Shown here: in pieces, positions 1 to 5,645 of the stretch
Numbering within the stretch: position 1 is the first letter of the stretch
How the letters are laid out: every line of letters begins with the position of its first letter
From: an uncultured Planctomycetaceae bacterium
GTDB taxonomy: Bacteria > Planctomycetota > Planctomycetia > Pirellulales > UBA1268
Length of the DNA: 5,719 nt
Reading direction: 5' to 3'
NCBI GenBank assembly: GCA_937926325.1
Contig: CALAZQ010000242.1
Location: forward strand, 1-5,719
The notes under the pieces: model-generated
What the model was told of the DNA's origin: nothing
The model's input: only the letters and a program-made list of their open reading frames with translations
Database searches by the model: none
Program-made: the position numbers and the translations under genes

Positions 1-16
1 TTGTTGTTGGGTTCAT
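1..16 (-). CDS. Start of the next minus-strand gene (partial, first 5 codons)
   Basis: An ATG at 16-14 opens a frame reading M-N-P-T-T before the window ends. It is called a gene start because a strong Shine-Dalgarno, GAGGTGA (29-23), lies exactly 6 bases upstream, which is ideal spacing. It also sits on the same strand as the whole operon, just beyond the terminator at 73-45. Five residues give no clue to function. The distance from the terminator T-run to the ATG is only about 28 bases. Any promoter for this gene must therefore overlap the hairpin region or lie upstream of it, in which case the hairpin would be in its 5' leader. An accidental ATG after a purine-rich stretch remains possible. 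Confidence 0.45.
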
Positions 17-22
17 TACCGT

Positions 23-29
23 TCACCTC
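23..29 (-). promoter_or_regulatory. Ribosome binding site of the partial gene at 16-1
   Basis: On the minus strand GAGGTGA is followed by a 6-base spacer (ACGGTA) and ATG. This is a near-consensus Shine-Dalgarno and is the main reason for proposing a gene start at base 16. Confidence 0.45.
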
Positions 30-44
30 ACATAATGGAATCAC

Positions 45-73
45 AAAAAAACCCGAGAAAATGTTACCGGGTT
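45..73 (-). terminator. Intrinsic (Rho-independent) terminator, possibly an attenuator
   Basis: Read on the minus strand, AACCCG (73-68) pairs perfectly with CGGGTT (55-50), with an additional G-U closing pair (67 with 56) and a loop of about 10 bases. The 3' arm runs straight into a T-run, so seven consecutive Ts cover 51-45 before a G. This is the classic hairpin plus U-tract form. It lies about 140 bases after the stop codon of the 438-residue protein (214) and is the natural end of the three-gene transcript. It also lies only about 28 bases ahead of a well-formed gene start at 16, so a role as a leader attenuator for that gene cannot be excluded. The stem is short and the loop fairly large, so efficiency may be moderate. 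Confidence 0.65.
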
Positions 74-213
74 CCACCACAGATCTCTAGACTCGTATAT
101 GATCCTACTCGTCTAGTCTGCCCCGAGAACTCGTCACAGCCTGCATTCGACCAGTCAGACACCTTCATGAATGTTTTTGCGCGGTCGCTGAGGACACAAG
201 GTTCACAGGGACT
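74..213. other. Non-coding 3' region of the operon
   Basis: This stretch follows the stop codon of the 438-residue protein on the minus strand. No convincing reading frame crosses it on either strand. It holds the inverted repeat at 87-116 and a second copy (129-122) of the eight-base string TTCTCGGG that also spans the loop and 3' arm of the terminator hairpin (59-52). I found no convincing promoter in it. The best hexamer pairs are poor matches to the sigma-70 consensus. Confidence 0.5.
87..116. repeat. Inverted repeat CTAGAC / GTCTAG
   Basis: CTAGAC at 87-92 and GTCTAG at 111-116 are perfect reverse complements around an 18-base centre. The centre also holds part of a short direct repeat, ACTCGT at 91-96 and 107-112. 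The element lies in the non-coding stretch between the stop codon at 214 and the terminator at 73-45. It could be an RNA hairpin in the 3' end of the operon transcript or an operator-like DNA site for the next gene. A six-base repeat this close could also be chance. Confidence 0.3.
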
Positions 214-1530
214 TCATCGGGAAAAAGGGGTTGGGATCAGCTGATGTCCGTCCTCGTCAATCATTAGAGGCCGCAGGTCGAACGGGTGCAGCCGTTCCTC
301 GCGCGGCAGGGTGGGGCGGGGCCAGCTGGCTGGCCACAGCCGTACAGTTCGCCCTGGCCGGATGCCTTCGAGCATCTCCCACATGTGAAAGCTGAGCCTG
401 AGGCCACTGTCCCCGGGGGGTGGATTCTCTGAAGTCTCAATGCTGCGATACCGGATAGGCTTGGCATCGTTACCCTGATCATAGGTTCTCAGTGACGGCT
501 CAGCGACCGCAAGATAGCCGCCCGTATCGGCCTTGAAGGCCGCCCGGGCCGCTTCAGACGATGCGGCATAACAGCGAGCGGTGACAACCCCTGCTGCGTT
601 CTGTTCATACGCAATCTGCTCAATCCGGGCGGGCACACCCCGTAGTCGCTCGTGCTCGACAAAGCGGTTCGCCTGGCGGTCCAGGGCATGCTGTCGGCTT
701 GCCACGTCGACCCAGATGTCAGTCAGCCGGCCCGGTCCATAGAGCGTTGCCCAGGTGCGGTTGATGAGAACCCGCTGCCCCTCCTCAACCAACGTCAGGT
801 CGGAAAGCCGATCGCCCTGCCAAACCTGGGTGGCTGCGTTGACATCAAATGTCTGCTCGCCCTCAAGCAGCGGCGGTGGCTGAAAGACACTGGCTGATGT
901 CCGCGCGGGGGTCTGGAGTTGTTCAGCTTCGGTCGCGGGGACTGCCCGGGCCGTCAGCTTGCCGGCTTCCGGATCGACCGAGACGATTTCCCAGACCCGG
1001 CCGCAGCGAGCATCACAGGTAAAATCATCCTCGAGTCTGACCACCCGGCAAAAAGGAGACTCCGGCGACCGCTCGTTTGGCTCGTTTTTGACCGTGGCCT
1101 CATAGTCAGTGCTTGCCAGCCGAACCTCAAACCAGCCGCGGGGGCCGAGATGAAACCAGCCAAATAGGTGAGTTCCCAGCGGCAGATCCTCGAGATTGGC
1201 CCGCCCGCCCCGGAAAAAAACCTCGGCATAGGGCAGCAGGCTGACATGGTGTGGCAGGTCCTGGTGGTATTTGTTTTGCGAGTCTGTCCGATCGGGCCGA
1301 AGGATCGCCATGCGATTAACATGATCGACCATCGTGAGTTCTGCCCCACCAGCATGAGCACTGCCAGGCGAGGGAAACGCCGAAACGTCGGCAATCGTCG
1401 TGCCATCAGGCGCGGATGGAACCAAGGAAGCTACCGGCTCGGGCTGTCCAGGTTTCTTCTCCGCCCCCAGAACCACGGCGGTGGCCGTCACCATCAGCAG
1501 GCCGCAGAAACCCCGTTGCCAAACAGCCAT
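214..1530 (-). CDS. Secreted beta-rich protein of unknown function (438 aa), last gene of the operon
   Basis: I do not recognise the family with certainty. Residues 1-23 (MAVWQR, then a hydrophobic stretch to VVLGA) form a Sec signal peptide with cleavage before EKK. The mature chain is rich in alternating hydrophobic residues and short Gly turns, which suggests beta structure. Two segments look alike: residues 101-126 (YAEVFFRGG..LEDLPLGTHLFGWF) and 233-257 (ATQVWQGDRLSDL..EEGQRVLIN). Both read V-[FW]-x-G-..-L-x-D-L-..-G-x-x-[LV]. A weaker third copy lies at 379-399 (MWEMLEGIRPGRTVRLWP). This resembles small OB-like barrels, but that is inference. Cysteines occur at 161, 172, 176 and 320; there is no CxxCH. 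The start at 1530 is chosen over an in-frame ATG at 1572 because it has a strong Shine-Dalgarno and begins the signal peptide directly. The gene starts one base after the DUF1552 stop, so it is probably translationally coupled and works with the two upstream exported proteins. Confidence 0.85.
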   Translation of the reverse strand: MAVWQRGFCGLLMVTATAVVLGAEKKPGQPEPVASLVPSAPDGTTIADVSAFPSPGSAHAGGAELTMVDHVNRMAILRPDRTDSQNKYHQDLPHHVSLLPYAEVFFRGGRANLEDLPLGTHLFGWFHLGPRGWFEVRLASTDYEATVKNEPNERSPESPFCRVVRLEDDFTCDARCGRVWEIVSVDPEAGKLTARAVPATEAEQLQTPARTSASVFQPPPLLEGEQTFDVNAATQVWQGDRLSDLTLVEEGQRVLINRTWATLYGPGRLTDIWVDVASRQHALDRQANRFVEHERLRGVPARIEQIAYEQNAAGVVTARCYAASSEAARAAFKADTGGYLAVAEPSLRTYDQGNDAKPIRYRSIETSENPPPGDSGLRLSFHMWEMLEGIRPGRTVRLWPASWPRPTLPREERLHPFDLRPLMIDEDGHQLIPTPFSR

Positions 1531-1531
1531 G

Positions 1532-2893
1532 TCAGGCCTCCACCTCAGAAATTCCACCAAGGCTGTCCGCAAATGACTCGGTTTCCACTCCCATCCGCTG
1601 GGCCATGGTCAGCAGCAGATTGCTCAACCGGCCCTTCTCGTTGACTGGCCGCGAGCAGATGCCATAGTGCTTCTTGGCGTCACTGAGGTCATAGCCGTCA
1701 AAGTGGCCGACGTTGTAATCGATATGTCGCCCGTGACGGAGACCCAGCCGACGGCCGCCAGCGAGAATAGTCGGAACGTTCGCGTTGCCATGGCTGTGGC
1801 CGTAGGCCATCCCGCTGCCGTAGAGCAGCATGGTCGAGTCGAGCAGCGTTCCCTCACCATCGGGAACTTCGGCCAGCCGATCGAGCAGGTAGGCGAACTG
1901 CTCAAAATTAAACCGGTCGCTTTCGGTGAGCCTCCGCAACTGCTCAGGGTCGCCGTTGTGGTGTGAGAGGGAGTGCCGGGTCTGGTTGATCTGAATCTCG
2001 GGAATCGGCAGTCCCTTGCCCTCATCGCCACTGCTGAAGCTGATGACCCGGGTCATGTCGGTCTGAAACGCCAGGACCATCAGGTCGTAGATGGTTCGGA
2101 AATAGTCGCCAACCTGCTGCTGGCTAACCTCATGGGTCAGCCGCTTCTCCATGGCTGTATCGATCGCTGGCCGCGGAATGTCGAGCCAGCGATCAGCCCG
2201 CTCCGTCCGAAGTTCAACCTCACGGACGCTGGTGAGGTATTGATCGAGCCGGGTACGGTCGTCCGCCCCGATGGCCCGCTGCAGGCTGCGGGCCTCGTCG
2301 AGCACTGCATCAAGCACGCTGCCAGTCTTGTGCAGTTCACGCCGCTCTTTCTCAATGCCACCGGCAGGCGCGTGGAACAGCCTTCGAAAGACCTCCGCCG
2401 GCTTGGTTTCGGCCGGCAGTTGGATACCGTCGGCGTTATAGGAAAGCGAGCGGCCCGTGTTGCTCAGCACCAGCGATGGAAACCTGGTATGCGGGGCTGT
2501 CCGCATAGCCATCAGCTGATCGACCGAGATGGAGTTGCGTTCAGTCGGGCCAATCTTCGCCCCTGTCAGCCAGATCGATTGGCAGCCGTGGTGATGACCA
2601 AGCCCATGGGGATGGTGCAGGCCGCTGATCGGGCTGATCGACTGCCGGTGGCGGCTGAGCGGCTCAAGCGAGCGGCTAAAGGTATAGTTCGCACCCGTCT
2701 GGAGAATCTGATAATCGAGGGTGTTCACTCCGTTGGGGAGATAGATGAACACGCTGCGGCCAACCGGTGCCGCCGCAGCAACGGCCCGCCGAGGAGCCAT
2801 GCAGTCAAGCAGTGGTAGGGCGATCGACACACCGATGCCCCGGAGGAGATGCCGTCGATCGATTCGCCAGGCTCCAGGCACGTTTCTGGTCAT
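1532..2893 (-). CDS. DUF1552 (HXXSHH motif) protein, Tat-exported
   Basis: The 453-residue product is a full-length DUF1552 protein, a planctomycete-enriched family of unknown activity. As I recall, it is grouped with the alkaline phosphatase/sulfatase-like fold, as is DUF1501. The N-terminus has a twin-arginine signal: RIDRRHLLRG at about 10-19, then a hydrophobic run and an Ala-rich cleavage region near 37-42. The mature domain opens with the usual FIYLPNGVN (about 49-57). A histidine-rich stretch, HHPHGLGHHHG, follows at 93-103 and leads into the typical WLTGAK. The family signature HxxSHH is present as HSLSHH at 307-312. Near the C-terminus is YGSGMAYGHSHGNANVP (about 358-374) followed by a Gly-Gly turn, another likely ligand-bearing loop. 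The start at 2893 is set by AAGGAA seven bases upstream and by the Tat signal; a 64-codon upstream extension lacks both. It lies 82 bases after the diheme gene. A metal-dependent periplasmic role is inferred; no substrate is known. Confidence 0.93.
   Translation of the reverse strand: MTRNVPGAWRIDRRHLLRGIGVSIALPLLDCMAPRRAVAAAAPVGRSVFIYLPNGVNTLDYQILQTGANYTFSRSLEPLSRHRQSISPISGLHHPHGLGHHHGCQSIWLTGAKIGPTERNSISVDQLMAMRTAPHTRFPSLVLSNTGRSLSYNADGIQLPAETKPAEVFRRLFHAPAGGIEKERRELHKTGSVLDAVLDEARSLQRAIGADDRTRLDQYLTSVREVELRTERADRWLDIPRPAIDTAMEKRLTHEVSQQQVGDYFRTIYDLMVLAFQTDMTRVISFSSGDEGKGLPIPEIQINQTRHSLSHHNGDPEQLRRLTESDRFNFEQFAYLLDRLAEVPDGEGTLLDSTMLLYGSGMAYGHSHGNANVPTILAGGRRLGLRHGRHIDYNVGHFDGYDLSDAKKHYGICSRPVNEKGRLSNLLLTMAQRMGVETESFADSLGGISEVEA
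1537..1541 (-). promoter_or_regulatory. Ribosome binding site that fixes the start at 1530
   Basis: GGAGG (within GAGGTGGAGG) lies six bases upstream of the ATG at 1530, inside the codons for the last residues (E-V-E-A) of the DUF1552 protein. The stop and the next start read TGACATG, one base apart. This selects 1530 over the in-frame ATG at 1572 and indicates translational coupling. Confidence 0.8.
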
Positions 2894-2976
2894 TGCGCGT
2901 TTCCTTGTTGGTTCAAATTCTTCTTCGACGGCAAAGGTGGGCTGAGGGGTGTGTCCACCGGGAACCAGTTCACCAT
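2890..2976 (-). CDS. Possible bridging mini-ORF (28 aa) between the diheme and DUF1552 genes
   Basis: An ATG at 2976-2974 shares its A with the TGA stop of the diheme gene (TGATG). The frame runs 28 codons, beginning MVNWFP and ending QQGNAQ, and stops at TGA 2892-2890, which overlaps the DUF1552 start as ATGA. It therefore tiles the whole intergenic gap with an overlap at each end. It has no Shine-Dalgarno of its own, so it could only be translated by ribosomes reinitiating after the upstream stop. The peptide has no recognisable domain, signal or membrane segment. The likeliest role, if any, is to carry ribosomes across the gap and couple expression of the two genes. A chance open frame of this length is also quite possible. 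Confidence 0.25.
   Translation of the reverse strand: MVNWFPVDTPLSPPLPSKKNLNQQGNAQ
2901..2906 (-). promoter_or_regulatory. Ribosome binding site that fixes the DUF1552 start at 2893
   Basis: AAGGAA lies seven bases upstream of the ATG at 2893. That ATG directly precedes the twin-arginine signal, which makes it the preferred start over ATG codons further upstream in the same frame. Confidence 0.7.
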
Positions 2977-5423
2977 CAGCGGGTGAGAAAAAGATCGGAC
3001 AGCACCAATGATTCCACGAGTGACCGCAAGCGGTAATCACCCGTCCGGCAGCTGGCTGCGATGGCCTTGATCTGCTCTTGATCATCGATTGTCATCGTCC
3101 GCCGCAAGGCGTAGGTCGCCAGCTTTTCAACCAGCGCCTCAGCAAACTGGTCGAGGTCGTCCAGCAGCAATTGCTTGAAGCTGGCAGGCCCATCGTAGGG
3201 TCTCCCGTCCGGTAGCTGCCCGCTGGCGTCGACCGGCGGATGCGGTCCCTGCCCATGCTGGACAAACTCATGGGTCCGCCAGCGGCCAATAGCGTCGTAG
3301 TTATCGAACGCGAACCCGAGAGGATCGATGCTGCGATGGCAGGCGGCGCATTGGGCGTGAGCCGTGTGAGCGGCCAATTTCATCCGGATCGTCGCCCGCG
3401 GAGCATCCACCGGGTTCGGCTCGATCGGCTCGACATTGGCAGGTGGCGGGTTTGGCGTCTTGCCCAAGATTGTTTCCGACACCCAGATGCCCCGGTGGAC
3501 CGGCCGGTGTCGGGTGCCATCTGAGGTGAGCGACAATACCGCAGCCTGGGTCAGCAGGCCGCCCCGGTGTGAGTCGGCAGGCAGGGAAACCCGCTGAAAG
3601 CCCGCCAAGGGCGGCGTTGGCAGGCCGTAAAAGCGTGCCAGCCGGGGATTGACCACGCTCCAGTCGGCGTCGAGGAAGAGACGGATTGGGCTGTTTGTAC
3701 GAAACAGTTCCCGAAAAAACTCGACCGACTCCGCCACCATGCTCTGCTCAAGCCAGGGGTCGTAGTCGGGGTACAGCTTGTTGTCGGGCGGGAACATGCC
3801 AACCTTATCAAGCTGCAGCCACTGCCGCGGAAACGATTCACAGAACCGTTCGACCTTTGGGTCAGCGAGCATCCGAGCCAGTTCACTGGCCAGCACCTCC
3901 GGCCGCAGCAGGCTGCCCGACTCAGCATGCTCAAGCAGCCGCTCATCGGGCAGTGAACTCCAGAGGAAGAACGACAGCCTCGAAGCCAGTTCGACCGCAT
4001 CGACACGGTCACGCCGCACACCGGGATGCCCCTCGGCAATCGAAATAAACGATCGGGATGACAGAATGCCAAGCAGGGCTGACTTCCAGGCTGACCGGAC
4101 CGACTCACCGCTCTCCCGCTCGGTGTCATAGATGGCCACAAAGCGATCGAGTTCAGCGGGAGCAACCGGCCGCCGCCAGGCCCGGCGGGCAAACCGGGTC
4201 AAGCTGGCAACGACCTGCTCGGTGGTTGCGTTGTCACTGACAACAAACTCCTCTCGTCGGGCCAGATCATCGTCGTGGTCAATCGGTCCCTCCCACTCGA
4301 TCGAATCGACGATGAGAATGGGGAAAAGCGGCGTGCCCTCCTCATCGGTTATTTTTCGTTGCCAAGGGGCGCGTGAACGTGTGTCGGCCAAGGTCGTGAA
4401 CACGTGGCTGTGGGCAGGTCGCCCTGCCCGTGGACTATTCGAGGGGCCATTGACCTCGTTATCAATCGACACGGTCAATTTGCCACCCAAAAACGCCTCG
4501 AACTCAAGGGTGACTGGGGCGTCCTCTGCAGCGATCACATCCTGCTCGAACAGCATCCGGTCGAGCTGTTTGCAATAAAGGGCCAGATGCGGCGGACGGC
4601 CCTCGCGATCGGGCAGGCCGCTGAGCCTGATTCGGCAGCGGTAAACCCCAGCCGGCAGGTCGTGGTTGCCGTGGGTCGGCCCCGCATTGCTGAGCCGATG
4701 GCCAGGCCACATCAGCAGCCGCACCTGATCGGCCAGCCCGAGGTCGTTCAGCAACGCCCGCTTCTGGGTATTGGGCCAGTCGAGCGCAAGGGCATCTTTT
4801 CGATAGGTCTTTGGAGTGGGCGGTCGGTCGGGGTAGGCCCGCTGAATCACCGTGCGGGCCGCCCGGAGATATTTTTCGATATGTGATGGAGACAGCGAAA
4901 GTTGCGACCCAAGCCGTCGAAAGCCGTGCCACTCGGGGTCAGGCGTCATTTCACCGGGGGCTGCCGCGTCGTACTCGACGCCCAGGAGATCCTTGACAGC
5001 ATGGCTGTATTCCTCCCGGCTCAGCCGGTAAAAGGCCACCGCCGGCCGGGCAGCCATCCGGGCCCGCTCGCCCTGCTTGATTGCCGAACCAAGCCAGTTC
5101 ACCACACCGGCGATTTCGTCGACGGTCGGCCGCGGTTGCTCTTCAGGCGGCATCTCACCGGCGCTGATCCGGCCCATCACTTCGGCCCAGCGTTCCGCCG
5201 TGTGGATCGATCCAAAGTCAGCTTTGAGCGTGTCGAGCCGGAAGCCACCTTCCTGCGTTTCGCCGTTATGGCAGGCGACACAGTGATGGTCCAGGAAAGG
5301 AGCGACCGCTTCAGCAAAGGGCTCAGCGTGGCAAGCGTACTGAATTGCCGTCAGCAGCAAGGCGGCACGAACCACAGCGACCGCTCGCCCCAGCAGCGAA
5401 TGAGTTGTCCGATGAAGTTCCAT
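2976..5423 (-). CDS. Planctomycete cytochrome c protein, PSCyt1-DUF1587-DUF1595-DUF1592-DUF1588-DUF1585, diheme
   Basis: The 815-residue product shows the complete domain series of this family. A Sec signal peptide covers about 1-33 (hydrophobic core ALLLTAIQYA, cleavage near CHA-EPF). PSCyt1 follows with haem motif C48-V-A-C51-H52 and a likely axial Met91 in GEMPPEEQPRP. DUF1587 lies at about 130-195 (YRLSREEYSHAVKDLLG). A beta-rich segment at about 245-385 ends in the usual IEWEGP. DUF1595 is at about 400-465, DUF1592 at about 475-605 (LASRLSFFLWSSLPDERLL) and DUF1588/PSCyt3 at about 615-715. The last carries a second haem site, C692-A-A-C695-H696, followed by DPLGFAFDNYDAIGRWR. DUF1585 closes the protein at about 735-810 (LVESLVLSDLFL). 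Covalent attachment of two haems in the periplasm is well supported; the reaction is unknown. Length is normal and no key residue is missing. The ATG at 5423 lacks a nearby Shine-Dalgarno, the closest GAGGA being about 22 bases away. It is the first gene of the unit. Confidence 0.95.
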   Translation of the reverse strand: MELHRTTHSLLGRAVAVVRAALLLTAIQYACHAEPFAEAVAPFLDHHCVACHNGETQEGGFRLDTLKADFGSIHTAERWAEVMGRISAGEMPPEEQPRPTVDEIAGVVNWLGSAIKQGERARMAARPAVAFYRLSREEYSHAVKDLLGVEYDAAAPGEMTPDPEWHGFRRLGSQLSLSPSHIEKYLRAARTVIQRAYPDRPPTPKTYRKDALALDWPNTQKRALLNDLGLADQVRLLMWPGHRLSNAGPTHGNHDLPAGVYRCRIRLSGLPDREGRPPHLALYCKQLDRMLFEQDVIAAEDAPVTLEFEAFLGGKLTVSIDNEVNGPSNSPRAGRPAHSHVFTTLADTRSRAPWQRKITDEEGTPLFPILIVDSIEWEGPIDHDDDLARREEFVVSDNATTEQVVASLTRFARRAWRRPVAPAELDRFVAIYDTERESGESVRSAWKSALLGILSSRSFISIAEGHPGVRRDRVDAVELASRLSFFLWSSLPDERLLEHAESGSLLRPEVLASELARMLADPKVERFCESFPRQWLQLDKVGMFPPDNKLYPDYDPWLEQSMVAESVEFFRELFRTNSPIRLFLDADWSVVNPRLARFYGLPTPPLAGFQRVSLPADSHRGGLLTQAAVLSLTSDGTRHRPVHRGIWVSETILGKTPNPPPANVEPIEPNPVDAPRATIRMKLAAHTAHAQCAACHRSIDPLGFAFDNYDAIGRWRTHEFVQHGQGPHPPVDASGQLPDGRPYDGPASFKQLLLDDLDQFAEALVEKLATYALRRTMTIDDQEQIKAIAASCRTGDYRLRSLVESLVLSDLFLTR

Positions 5424-5645
5424 GATAAGTGTACGTCGGGTGAAGTCCTCACAAAAAACTACGTTCCGATAGCACTGTCATTATGTTTCCGACCCTCGGC
5501 ATTGAGCACTCTAAAAACCCGCCAATTTTCTCTGTCATTCTGCCATCAGCCGTTGCCACCCGGCGGTGCGCTCAGAAAAACACGGTTTCCGGACGTTCGC
5601 CAGGTTTTTTAAAGCCGGTATTGCCTTACGCGACAAGCGTGATCG
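5424..5645. other. Upstream intergenic region and leader of the operon
   Basis: The 222 bases between the probable upstream stop (5646) and the operon start (5423) hold no convincing gene on either strand. On the minus strand there are T-runs at 5610-5605, 5580-5576, 5517-5513 and 5458-5453. CCGCC (5566-5562) can pair with GGCGG (5523-5519) just ahead of the run at 5517-5513, which could be a weak terminator for the upstream gene. The 38-base loop makes this uncertain. A weak promoter candidate lies at 5508-5480. The last 22 bases before the start codon contain no ribosome binding site. Confidence 0.5.
5480..5508 (-). promoter_or_regulatory. Weak sigma-70-like promoter candidate for the operon
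   Basis: On the minus strand TGCTCA (5508-5503) and CATAAT (5485-5480) are separated by 17 bases. The -10 matches the consensus at five of six positions, while the -35 is poor. Initiation would fall near 5473, giving a leader of about 50 bases before the ATG at 5423. It is the best hexamer pair I found in this interval, but planctomycete promoters often diverge from the consensus and other sigma factors may be used. Confidence 0.25.

Noticed and set aside
35..244. 69-codon plus-strand frame in the non-coding left end
   Set aside because: It runs across the minus-strand terminator and inverted repeat, has no ribosome binding site of note and no recognisable domain.
1531..1572. 14-codon N-terminal extension of the secreted protein from the ATG at 1572
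   Set aside because: It would bury the signal peptide and overlap the DUF1552 end; the ATG at 1530 has the strong Shine-Dalgarno and begins the signal peptide.
1168..1644. Plus-strand open frame (158 codons) antisense to the unknown secreted gene
   Set aside because: Composition rich in Arg, Pro and Gly with no domain; it crosses the junction of two well-supported minus-strand genes.
2790..2815. Possible lipobox (LLDC) in the DUF1552 signal region
   Set aside because: Asp directly before the Cys does not fit a lipobox, and the twin-arginine signal with an Ala-rich cleavage site explains the region better.
1973..2818. Long plus-strand open frame (281 codons) opposite the DUF1552 gene
   Set aside because: It lies wholly antisense to a well-supported gene, its translation resembles no family, and such frames are common opposite G+C-rich coding DNA.
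2894..3085. 64-codon N-terminal extension of the DUF1552 protein
   Set aside because: It overlaps the end of the diheme gene, lacks family similarity, and would place the Tat signal internally.
3551..4192. 213-codon minus-strand frame inside the diheme gene
   Set aside because: It is an out-of-frame shadow of the DUF1592 coding region, rich in Arg, Cys and Ser without domain features.
4902..5612. Plus-strand open frame (236 codons) opposite the start of the diheme gene and its leader
   Set aside because: Most of it mirrors the PSCyt1 and DUF1587 coding region; it has no recognisable domain and no convincing ribosome binding site.
5576..5620. Possible terminator at CCGGAAACCG followed by TTTTT on the minus strand
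   Set aside because: The stem is only about three clean pairs with mismatches around it; too weak to call.
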